In this document: positions 39,261-46,164 of the stretch, piece by piece
Position numbering within the stretch: the first letter of the stretch is position 1
How the letters are laid out: every line of letters starts with the position of its first letter
Source: an uncultured Eubacteriales bacterium
Lineage (GTDB): Bacteria > Bacillota > Clostridia > Oscillospirales > Oscillospiraceae
Length of the DNA: 53,595 nucleotides
Assembly (NCBI GenBank): GCA_900319695.1
Contig: ONPN01000029.1
Location: 1 to 53,595, forward strand
Direction: 5' to 3'
Translations under genes and position numbers: made by a program
Notes under the pieces: generated by a model
Database searches by the model: none
What the model saw: only the letters and a program-made list of their open reading frames with translations
What the model was told of the DNA's origin: nothing

Positions 39261-39992
39261 ATGAGCCGCCGCATCCGTCTTTCCTGCGTTGTTTTGCTGC
39301 TCGCCGCGCTGCTTTTAAGCGCGTGCGCCAAAAAGGAGGCTCCGTCCCCGGCCTCAGCGCCGTCGCCATCCCCGGCCGCTGTCGAGACCGCAGAACCGGC
39401 GGAACAGGCCCCGCCTGCGGAGACGGCCCCGGAGGTGAGCGAAACGCCCGCCCCGACGGAGCAGCCGGGGCCAAACGTTCCCGCCTTCGACGACATCCGA
39501 GCCCTCATCACGGACGGCCAGTACTATGAGGCCTTCCGGGAGATGCTGGCCTTTGAGGAGTCGACAGAGGACGAAGCCGAGCGCGCCGCCTGCGAGGCGC
39601 TCTTTACGGAGCTCGACCAGGTGCTGCGTGAGATTGAGCCGGAGACCGGCACGGAGCTTGAGCGCGGCTTCACGGTACAGGGCGGCGGCGTGCTGGAGGT
39701 CTACGCTTTCAACGGCCCGGCACTTGTGACGGTCACCGCTGACGGGGTGGAGGCGCAGCCGGAGCTTGCCTCCAACTATGTCAGCTTCTATGTCCGCCAG
39801 GGGGAGCGCGGCGAAACCCATGTGCCTGCCGGGACCTACCGCGTCCGCTATCAGGTCGGCTACCGCTGGTTCGGCGAGGAGGACGGCTTCGGCGAATACT
39901 GCACGGAGGGCGAGCTGCCCGAGCCGTTGTACTTTGACTTCTACATGGACGGCCAGTGGGCCAACAACGCAAAATTCAGCATCACTCTATAA
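39261..39992 (+). CDS. Lipoprotein, function unknown
   Basis: This is a surface lipoprotein of 243 residues. The ATG at 39261 (AAGGGAG upstream) gives a clear signal peptide and lipobox, LLLSAC. A low-complexity Pro/Ala/Glu linker covers about residues 22-78. It is followed by an acidic helical segment (ALITDGQYYEAFREMLAFEEST) that could be a TPR-like helix pair, and a beta-rich end (GGGVLEVYAFNGPALVTVTADG, THVPAGTYRVRYQVGYRWFGE). Possible promoter TTGAAA-17-TAAGGT at 39195-39223. No family is recognised. Confidence 0.82.
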   Translation: MSRRIRLSCVVLLLAALLLSACAKKEAPSPASAPSPSPAAVETAEPAEQAPPAETAPEVSETPAPTEQPGPNVPAFDDIRALITDGQYYEAFREMLAFEESTEDEAERAACEALFTELDQVLREIEPETGTELERGFTVQGGGVLEVYAFNGPALVTVTADGVEAQPELASNYVSFYVRQGERGETHVPAGTYRVRYQVGYRWFGEEDGFGEYCTEGELPEPLYFDFYMDGQWANNAKFSITL

Positions 39993-40029
39993 AATGATTG
40001 CGGATCGCCCGGAGGCGATCCGCAAATTT

Positions 40030-40710
40030 TTAACCGCGCTCTGACGCGACGATCAGGAGACGGTTGTCGTGCATACCGGAGATGCAGGTGGAGAGAGTGA
40101 TGATGGGCCTGTCGGTGCTGACCTCCACGTCGGTAAGAAAGATCGAGCCCTCCAGCCCCCATTCCGCCAGCGACTGCAAAAATCCCTGGCGATAGGCGTA
40201 GTTGTCGTCCGGGAAGTAGTCGGTAATGCGTCTGTCGTTGTAGATCACAACGGCGAAAATATCATAGACATGCTTCGCGTCCACCGCGTAAATGTCGATC
40301 TCCCGGTGAGAGGCCAGATAATCCGCGTCCAGAAAATTTTTCAGGCTGCCGAAGAAGCTGCCGTCCTTCATGTTGTGGCCGTAAATCACGGTGTTCCAGG
40401 TGCTGAAGTTCTGACCCTCCACCTTGTTGGTGTAGATGGAACCGGGGTAACCCTCCGTCCCGTCGAAGCAGATGTTGAGGTAATAGTCGTCAATCGTCGG
40501 ATGCTGCAGAATGGGATAGTTGATCCCTGCGCGGGGGATGGAAATGGCGCCGATCAAGTGATGGTTCTGTTTCCACAGCTCGATGATCTCCCTCGGGGGC
40601 TGATAGTCGGCGCTCGCCGTCAGGGCTGTCAGCGGGCTGAGGCAGACAATGAGCGCAAAGAGTACGGACAGCGCGATCCGCAGCGTTCTGTTTTCAAGTA
40701 CTGTGTTCAT
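40030..40710 (-). CDS. Class B sortase (copy 1)
   Basis: This is a membrane-anchored transpeptidase of 226 residues. The ATG at 40710 follows GGAGGAGC. One N-terminal helix (LRIALSVLFALIVCLSPLTALTASA) is followed by the sortase B core: SIPRAGINYPILQHPT, NTVIYGHNMKDGSFFGSL with the catalytic His, the catalytic Cys in ITLSTC and the Arg in DNRLLIVAS. It is about 60 percent similar by eye to the next gene. No protein with an obvious sorting signal is in the window. It has its own promoter (extended -10 TGTTATACT on the minus strand near 40770). Confidence 0.93.
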   Translation of the reverse strand: MNTVLENRTLRIALSVLFALIVCLSPLTALTASADYQPPREIIELWKQNHHLIGAISIPRAGINYPILQHPTIDDYYLNICFDGTEGYPGSIYTNKVEGQNFSTWNTVIYGHNMKDGSFFGSLKNFLDADYLASHREIDIYAVDAKHVYDIFAVVIYNDRRITDYFPDDNYAYRQGFLQSLAEWGLEGSIFLTDVEVSTDRPIITLSTCISGMHDNRLLIVASERG

Positions 40711-40833
40711 AGCTCCTCCAATCTTTGTACGCAATCCGCCTTGCGGCGGGGAATATTTCCTGTGGAGGCAGTATAACACAGTTTTTCAAAAATTGCGATA
40801 GGGTTACAAAATATTTCTAAAAAATTTCAATAA

Positions 40834-41649
40834 TCAAGCTGACGTTGCGGCGGGCTCGGTCTCGCGCCGGGCGGCGACGATCAGCAGGCGGTTGAGCGGC
40901 ATGTCGGCTATGCAGGTGGAGAGCGTGATGATATGCCCGTCGGGGCTGACCGGAACATCGTCCAGGATCGTCGCGCCCATCTCTGTCAGAGAACGCAGAA
41001 AGGCCGCGCGGTCACCCGGCTTGCTGTCGTCATAAAAATCGGTGATATAGCGGTCATCATAGACCGCGACCGCGAAAATGTCGTAGACATATTCGGCTGT
41101 CGGTGTGTAGATGTCGATCTCCCGGTGCGTATCCAGGAAGCTCCGCTCGTGATAGTTTTTCAGGCTGCCGAAGTAGGTCCCGTTGCCCATGTTGTGGCCG
41201 TAGATCACCGTGTTGAAGGTGTCGAAGTCCCGGCCCTCCATGCTGTTGGTGTAGATCGAACCGGGGTAGCCGTAGCCGCCCTCGATCGTGATGTCCAGAT
41301 AGTGGTTGTCCTCCGTGGGATGCTGGAGGACAGGGTAGCGGATCTCGGTCCCGGGGATCTCCAGCCAGGCAATGACATGGGGGTTGACGTGCTGCGCCGC
41401 CGTGAGCTCGGGAGGCGGATCATAGGGGATCGGCGTCGGGGTAGGTTTCGGCGTGGGTTCGGGCGTCGGCTCCGGGGTTGGTTTCGGCGTCGTATGCACG
41501 ATCGGGTTCAGCGCGGGCTGCGGCGTCGCTTCGGGCATTGGGGCGTCCTTCGCGCTCACGGCGCCCAGGACGACGCAGGCCGTCACCAGTACGGCGCACA
41601 GGCAGATCATGGACGCAAGAAAAAGCCTGTCCCTTTTCTGTTTTTCCAT
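40834..41649 (-). CDS. Class B sortase (copy 2) with PT-rich stalk
   Basis: This is a second sortase B, 271 residues. The N-terminal helix (LFLASMICLCAVLVTACVVLGAVSA) is followed by a Pro/Thr/Glu stalk at about residues 50-75, which copy 1 lacks and which would lift the catalytic domain from the membrane. The catalytic His is in VIYGHNMGNGTYFGSL, the Cys in ITLSTC and the Arg in LNRLLIVAARR. All are intact. Adjacent to copy 1 and to a small secreted protein, it suggests a local duplication that then diverged in stalk length. Confidence 0.93.
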   Translation of the reverse strand: MEKQKRDRLFLASMICLCAVLVTACVVLGAVSAKDAPMPEATPQPALNPIVHTTPKPTPEPTPEPTPKPTPTPIPYDPPPELTAAQHVNPHVIAWLEIPGTEIRYPVLQHPTEDNHYLDITIEGGYGYPGSIYTNSMEGRDFDTFNTVIYGHNMGNGTYFGSLKNYHERSFLDTHREIDIYTPTAEYVYDIFAVAVYDDRYITDFYDDSKPGDRAAFLRSLTEMGATILDDVPVSPDGHIITLSTCIADMPLNRLLIVAARRETEPAATSA

Positions 41650-41672
41650 GGAGTTCCTTCCTTTCCCTGAGC

Positions 41673-41704
41673 AAAAAGCTCCCCGGGCGTAACACCCGGG
41701 GAGC
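41673..41704 (-). terminator. Terminator after the small secreted protein gene
   Basis: Arms GCTCCCCGGG (41678-41687) and CCCGGGGAGC (41695-41704) are perfect. Read on the minus strand the hairpin is followed by TTTTT. Confidence 0.85.
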
Positions 41705-41747
41705 CGTCATGTTTTATGATACCCGACCGCCGCAAGGGAGGATTCCC

Positions 41748-42206
41748 TTACTTGACGCCGCTGGATTTGTAGACCAGTTCGCTGTAATCAAAGGTGCAGG
41801 AGACAACCCCGTAGTCGTCGTCATCGCAGATATAAGCCCCGGGATACAGACCGCTTTTGCCGGGGAAGACGAAGGTATAGTAGATGCACTCTTCCGGCCC
41901 GATCGTGAAGTTGTTGAGCGTCCCGAAAACACCGCTGGCGACGAGATTGCCGTCCATGACGACGCCAAGGCCGAAGTCACGGAAGTTGGAAACCGAGCAG
42001 TCCGGGTTCAGGTTTGTGAAGAAGCCGTAGACCATCACGCTGTCGGTGTCGACAGTGATCGCCACCGGGATATAGTGGATCAGATCGCCGCGGGTGGGCA
42101 TAATGGCATAAGCCGCGGGCGCGAGCGTCCCGAAAGCCAGAACAAGGATCAAAACCAGCGCGATCAGCCTGGGCATCGCGCGGCGCGTTCTCTTGACAGT
42201 GTACAT
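41748..42206 (-). CDS. Small secreted protein, function unknown
   Basis: This is an exported protein of 152 residues. The basic start and long hydrophobic stretch (MPRLIALVLILVLAFGTLAPAAYA) form a signal peptide. The mature part is acidic and beta-rich (DLIHYIPVAITVDTDSVMVYGFFTNLNPD, IYYTFVFPGKSGLYPGAYICDDDDYGVVSCTFDY) and recalls SLAP-type domains. There is no LPXTG-like motif or C-terminal helix, so it is not a standard sortase substrate despite its position upstream of two sortase genes. AAAGGGGGATG precedes the ATG. Confidence 0.8.
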   Translation of the reverse strand: MYTVKRTRRAMPRLIALVLILVLAFGTLAPAAYAIMPTRGDLIHYIPVAITVDTDSVMVYGFFTNLNPDCSVSNFRDFGLGVVMDGNLVASGVFGTLNNFTIGPEECIYYTFVFPGKSGLYPGAYICDDDDYGVVSCTFDYSELVYKSSGVK

Positions 42207-42257
42207 GACAGCATCCCCCTTTAAAGGTGAGAAAATAAGAGTTCATTATTTAATAAT

Positions 42258-42286
42258 ATTTAATCACACACGCGCGCTGTTGTCAA
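42258..42286 (-). promoter_or_regulatory. Promoter of the small secreted protein gene
   Basis: On the minus strand TTGACA (42286-42281) and TTAAAT (42263-42258) have a 17-base spacer. Confidence 0.6.
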
Positions 42287-42348
42287 GTAAAGGAGATGGA
42301 AAATCTTGTGGAAACCTTTCGGTAAACCGCAAAATCCTGTATTTTTAC

Positions 42349-42572
42349 CATGAAAGCTGGCGCTTCCATAGTAAAAATTGATTCAACCGCGCCATTCTCG
42401 CCCCTGGTGGGGCAACCGAATGGCATGCGAAAAAATCCCCATGCGCATGGGGATTTAACTATGAAAGCTGGCGCCTCCATAGTATAAATTGATTCAAACG
42501 CGCCATTCTCGCCCCTGGTGGGGCAACCGAATGGCATGCGAAAAAATCCCCATGCGCATGGGGATTTACTGC
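42349..42572. repeat. Tandem repeat, two copies of a 112-base structured unit
   Basis: Copies 42349-42460 and 42461-42572 differ at only a few positions. Each unit has three potential hairpins: CTATG...CATAG, GCCATTC...GAATGGC with inner GCCCC/GGGGC, and AAATCCCCATGCGCATGGGGATTT, a perfect palindrome. The open frame across it on the minus strand is a by-product. This covers the 494-base gap 42207-42700 together with the promoter above; 42573-42700 shows no further feature. Confidence 0.9.
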
Positions 42573-42700
42573 AATCGCCCGTCACACCGTGTCGAAAAGC
42601 CGCTCTTGACGCGGCGGGCCCGGAATGATAAGGTGATACAGAAAACGCAAAAGCTCTCCCCCTTGGGAGGGGCGAGGTGACATCGGAAAGGACGGGCGGA

Positions 42701-43918
42701 ATGAAAGCGGAAAAGAAACAGCCGGGCGATTGGCGCAGGCGCATCGCCCATGTGGTGGACATCGGCTCGACCGAGGATGTGCCGAGCCGCGCCTATGATT
42801 TTACCATCACGGCCTTTATCGCAGTAAATCTGATCGTCTCGGTGCTGAGCACCTTCGACAGCGTCGTGGGCCGCTGCGGCCTCCTGCTGGACAGGCTTGA
42901 ATCGGTCACGGTGGCCTTCTTTGTGCTGGACTATGTACTGCGCCTGCTGTCGGCAAAGTGCCTCTATCCCCGTCCGTCGGAGCTGCGCTCGGTCTGCGCG
43001 TATGTGTTCTCGTTTTCCGGTATTGTGGATCTGCTGAGCTTTCTGCCGCACTATCTGCCCTTCTTTTTTCCGGCGGGCGCGGTCGCCTTCCGTATGTTCC
43101 GCGTTGTGCGCATCTTCCGCCTCTTCCGCATCACCGCCTACTACGACTCCCTCAACGCCATCGCGGAGGTGCTCAGCGGCAAGCGGCAGCAGCTCATGTC
43201 CTCCGTGTTCATCATCCTCGTGCTGATGCTGGGCTCGAGTCTGTGCATGTACAGCGTGGAGCATGAGGCCCAGCCGGAGGTCTTCAAAAACGCCTTTTCC
43301 GGCATCTGGTGGTCCGTGTCCACCCTGCTGACCGTGGGTTACGGCGACATCTACCCCATCACCCCGCTGGGCCGGGCGCTCGGTACGCTCATCACCTTTC
43401 TCGGCGTGGGCATGGTGGCCATCCCCACCGGCATTATCAGCGCCGGTTTTGTGGAGCAGTACGCCCGCGCCCAGTCCGACGCCACCATGGCGAGAGAGCG
43501 CGAGCTGCGCTTTGTCAAGTTTCGCCTGGAGGGTGACGACGGGTGGGTCGGCAAAAGCGTGGAAGCGCTTGCCCTCCCGGGAGATATGATCCTGGCCGCC
43601 GTCCACCGCGGGCATGACGTGCTCATCCCCGACGGCGCGCTGCGGCTGGAGGCGGGCGATCTGCTGATCCTCTGCGCGGAGCCGCCCGCGGACAGTGACC
43701 CCGTCGTTCTGCGTGAGCTGGAACTGTTGGACAAAAGCCCCTGGAACGGGCAGCTTATCCGCGATCTGGATATCTCGCGCCAGACGCTGATCGTGCTGAT
43801 CCGGCGCGGCGGCAGCCTGATCGTCCCCAAGGGCTCCACCCGGCTGAAGACGGGCGACGTGCTGCTGCTGCACACGAGAGAGGGCGCCGTGCCCGACAGC
43901 ACGGCGTATGAGATATGA
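42701..43918 (+). CDS. Voltage-gated-type potassium channel with RCK/TrkA-C regulatory domain
   Basis: This is a membrane channel of 405 residues. Segments S1-S4 lie at about residues 30-150, with S4-like Arg spacing in FRMFRVVRIFRLFRI. The pore follows with the potassium filter TVGYGD and an S6 helix (IPTGIISAGFVEQYA). The soluble C-terminus carries two TrkA-C-like halves (VGKSVEALALPGDMILAAVHRGHDVLIPDGALRLEAGDLLIL and the parallel ISRQTLIVLIRRGGSLIVPKGSTRLKTGDVLLL). The start is the ATG at 42701 with GGAAAGGA upstream; a GTG at 42677 is possible. It overlaps the next gene by 4 bases. Confidence 0.92.
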   Translation: MKAEKKQPGDWRRRIAHVVDIGSTEDVPSRAYDFTITAFIAVNLIVSVLSTFDSVVGRCGLLLDRLESVTVAFFVLDYVLRLLSAKCLYPRPSELRSVCAYVFSFSGIVDLLSFLPHYLPFFFPAGAVAFRMFRVVRIFRLFRITAYYDSLNAIAEVLSGKRQQLMSSVFIILVLMLGSSLCMYSVEHEAQPEVFKNAFSGIWWSVSTLLTVGYGDIYPITPLGRALGTLITFLGVGMVAIPTGIISAGFVEQYARAQSDATMARERELRFVKFRLEGDDGWVGKSVEALALPGDMILAAVHRGHDVLIPDGALRLEAGDLLILCAEPPADSDPVVLRELELLDKSPWNGQLIRDLDISRQTLIVLIRRGGSLIVPKGSTRLKTGDVLLLHTREGAVPDSTAYEI

Positions 43919-44511
43919 CGGCGCTTCAAGCGCTCACGGGTGAGCAGCGCCTCCTGCTGTTCGGCAACATCGTCTCCTTTGCCGCCGCCTGCTTCACAAT
44001 CGCGAGCGCGTGGAGCCGCGACAGGCGGCGCATCTATCTCTATCAGGCGGGACAGTGCCTGCTGCTGGCTTTTGCCAATATCCTGTTCGGCTCCGTCAGC
44101 GGCGTGACCACCTTCGCCCTGTGTACGGCGCGCAATCTGCTGCTGGCCTATGACCGCTTTACGCCGAGACGCTGTTGGTTCTTCGTATCGGCGGTGGCGC
44201 TGCTCGGCCTCTATGCAAACAACCGGGGCGCGGTCGGACTGATCCCCGTCGTCACCACCGCCCTCTACACCGTGGTCTGCCTCTACGCAAAGAGGACGCG
44301 CGACATCAAGCTCAACCTCATCGTGAACCTCCTGCTCTGGGCGGTCTACGATTTCTTCATTCTCGATCTGGTCTCCTGCGCCGTCGACGCCGTGTCGGCG
44401 GGAACGGCGGTGGTGTCCCTGTTTCGCGCTCAAGACAGCCGCTCAATGTCGGAGGCTGAGACCTCAAAGGCGACGCGGCGCTCCAGTCCGTCCTCGCGCA
44501 GTTTGAGATAG
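43915..44511 (+). CDS. YgjV-family membrane protein
   Basis: This is a small integral membrane protein of 198 residues with about six helices, coupled to the channel gene by an ATGA overlap. Segments such as LYQAGQCLLLAFANILFGSVSGVTTFALCTARNLLLAY and LIVNLLLWAVYDFFILDLVSCAVDA match the YgjV pattern, a family of unknown function. The last 27 residues are polar and overlap the SSB gene on the other strand by 82 bases, so the true C-terminus is odd compared with the family. Confidence 0.8.
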   Translation: MTALQALTGEQRLLLFGNIVSFAAACFTIASAWSRDRRRIYLYQAGQCLLLAFANILFGSVSGVTTFALCTARNLLLAYDRFTPRRCWFFVSAVALLGLYANNRGAVGLIPVVTTALYTVVCLYAKRTRDIKLNLIVNLLLWAVYDFFILDLVSCAVDAVSAGTAVVSLFRAQDSRSMSEAETSKATRRSSPSSRSLR

Positions 44512-45038
44512 CTCCGGCTCTGAAAGCGCCCCTCGAGGCGCAGCACCGTGCCCACAGTCCAGCGGGACGCCTCGCGGGCGCGGCTGCCCCAGCAGATGCA
44601 GGGCAGGTAGTCCGAGCGGCCCGTGTGCCGGTTGACCGCCAGCAGCAGGTCGCAGACGTCGCGGCCCAGCGGCGTCACGCGCGGATTCGGCGCCTTGCAG
44701 AGCGTGCCGACGAGACTGACGCGGTTGTCGTCCGGCTCGTCCGTCAGCTCGAGAGAGCGCGCCAGCACCGTGAGGACAAGGCGCGCGCCCTCGCCGTGCC
44801 GGTTGTTGAAGCTGCGCACTTCCCCGGTGACAAGCAGGCGCTCCCGCTCCTCCGCCCCGACCGCCTCGAGCTGCTCGCGCCGCAGGATGATATTGAGCAC
44901 GTCGCTGCTGCCCGAAAGCCGCCGCACCTCCAGCGGAAAGGTATAAAACGCCTGTCCCCGCGCGCTGTGGGAATAACGCGGCGCGTCCGCCATCGTCCCG
45001 CAAAGCCGCACCCGGTTGTTTTCCTGACCCATATCCAT
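44430..45038 (-). CDS. Single-stranded DNA-binding protein with two OB folds
   Basis: This is a protein of 202 residues with two SSB-like OB folds in tandem: residues about 6-100 (NNRVRLCGTMADAPRYSHSARGQAFYTFPLEVRRLSG) and about 104-195 (DNRVSLVGTLCKAPNPRVTPLGRDVCDLLLAVNRHTGRSDYLPCICWGSRA). The second half keeps the SSB core better. The acidic C-terminal tip that recruits partners in housekeeping SSB is absent (ends SDIERLS). It is probably an accessory SSB rather than the replicative one. It converges on and overlaps ygjV. Confidence 0.85.
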   Translation of the reverse strand: MDMGQENNRVRLCGTMADAPRYSHSARGQAFYTFPLEVRRLSGSSDVLNIILRREQLEAVGAEERERLLVTGEVRSFNNRHGEGARLVLTVLARSLELTDEPDDNRVSLVGTLCKAPNPRVTPLGRDVCDLLLAVNRHTGRSDYLPCICWGSRAREASRWTVGTVLRLEGRFQSRSYLKLREDGLERRVAFEVSASDIERLS

Positions 45039-45062
45039 AGCACATGCCGTCCTTTTCGTTTA

Positions 45063-45259
45063 GTCAATTGCGAATAATATTCGCAATTGAGGACTCGCGC
45101 TCATCGCACGCGGCGATACGTGATACGCCGCGTTTGGTCGGCGCGAGGCCTCGCTTGGCTCGGCTTAAGGTGTTTTTGAGGCGGCAAAGCTGCCCCAAAA
45201 ACCGATTTGAAATATACAATACGCCTCTCGCCCGCCTGCCCCTGATTCTCACAATTGAC
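45063..45259. mobile_element. MITE-like palindromic element
   Basis: This is a 197-base non-coding stretch bounded by GTCAATTGCGAAT and the inverse ATTCTCACAATTGAC (terminal repeats with one 2-base difference). The left end is itself a perfect 12-bp hairpin (45064-45075 with 45079-45090). Inside are hairpins on GCGGCGATACG/CGTATCGCC-like arms and GTTTTTGAGGCGGC/GCTGCCCCAAAAAC. There is no transposase. It accounts for most of the 319-base gap 45039-45357; the deoC promoter fills the rest. Confidence 0.55.
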
Positions 45260-45293
45260 TTTTGAGATGGTTCATTTTATTCCGGAACGGTAC

Positions 45294-45322
45294 TTGAATA
45301 TGACCGGGCCGCGCGTTATAAT
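45294..45322 (+). promoter_or_regulatory. Promoter of deoC
   Basis: TTGAAT (45294-45299) and TATAAT (45317-45322) have a 17-base spacer. Confidence 0.75.
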
Positions 45323-45357
45323 AAATTGTTATATTTTATTGAAAAGGAGCCGTTTTC

Positions 45358-46041
45358 ATGGATATCAAGGATATACTCAAAAAATGCGACCACACTCTTC
45401 TGCGTGTCGACTGCACAAGCGGGGAGATCCGCGCTCTGTGCGACCAGGGCATCAAATATAACTGCGCCAGCGTCTGCATCCCGCCCTGCCATGTGGCCGG
45501 GGCCAAGCGCTACGTCGGCGACAGGCTGAAAATCTGCACGGTCATCGGCTTTCCCAACGGCTACATGACCAGCGCCGCCAAGGCCTTTGAGGCCGCCGAC
45601 GCCGTGAAGAACGGGGCCGACGAGATCGACATGGTCATCAACGTCTCCATGGTCAAGGACGGCTGCTGGGAGGATGTGGCGAACGACATCCGCGCTGTGC
45701 GCGAGGCCACCCGCGGCAAGATCCTCAAGGTCATCATTGAGTGCTGCCTGCTGACCGAAGAGGAGAAGATCCATCTCTGCAAGACCGTCGCGGACTGCGG
45801 CGCGGACTATATCAAGACCTCCACCGGTTTCTCGAAGGGCGGCGCGACCCGTGAGGACGTGGCTCTCATGCGCAAAAATTCCCCGGCTTCTCTCAAGGTC
45901 AAGGCTGCCGGCGGCATTTCCAGTCTCCAGGACGCGGAGGACTTCATCGCTCTCGGCGCGGACCGTCTCGGCACCAGCCGCATTGTCAAGCTCGCCATGG
46001 AGCAGGAGAAGCTCGACGGCGCGCCGAATGAGAATTACTGA
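45358..46041 (+). CDS. deoC: Deoxyribose-phosphate aldolase
   Basis: This enzyme splits 2-deoxyribose 5-phosphate to glyceraldehyde 3-phosphate and acetaldehyde. At 227 residues it is the standard short form. The Schiff-base Lys153 is in YIKTSTGFSKGGAT, the general acid-base Lys in LKVKAAGGI, and Asp in EIDMVIN. The start CDHTLLRVDCTSGEIRALCDQG is typical, with Arg where many have Lys/Ala after HTLL. AAAAGGAG precedes the ATG. It stands alone but complements deoD, tdk and udk at 7.7-9.8 kb. Confidence 0.96.
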   Translation: MDIKDILKKCDHTLLRVDCTSGEIRALCDQGIKYNCASVCIPPCHVAGAKRYVGDRLKICTVIGFPNGYMTSAAKAFEAADAVKNGADEIDMVINVSMVKDGCWEDVANDIRAVREATRGKILKVIIECCLLTEEEKIHLCKTVADCGADYIKTSTGFSKGGATREDVALMRKNSPASLKVKAAGGISSLQDAEDFIALGADRLGTSRIVKLAMEQEKLDGAPNENY

Positions 46042-46140
46042 TACTGTTTTTCAATCAAAAGAAGACTTTAATGAAGGCGCCGCTTGACTCGCCGCTTACA
46101 GCATACACGCCGCGGCGTGTATGCTGTATTACCCATAGTT
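46041..46140. repeat. Degenerate family B remnant plus hairpin
   Basis: ATACTGTTTTTCAATCAAAAG resembles the plus-strand start of the element at 26595 (ATACTATTTTTCAATAAAAAG). It is followed by GGCG-rich DNA and a perfect hairpin ACAGCATACACGCCG/CGGCGTGTATGCTGT at about 46100-46130. The right-hand conserved blocks are missing. Confidence 0.5.
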
Positions 46141-46164
46141 TTACGGAAAGGCTTTTTAATTATA

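Noticed and set aside
42349-42572. Two-copy repeat as a minimal CRISPR
   Set aside because: The 112-base unit is repeated whole, including its middle, so there are no unique spacers.
42283-42762. 159-codon minus-strand frame with an internal 37-residue repeat
   Set aside because: It is produced by the 112-base tandem DNA repeat, has no ribosome site or family resemblance, and runs into the channel gene.
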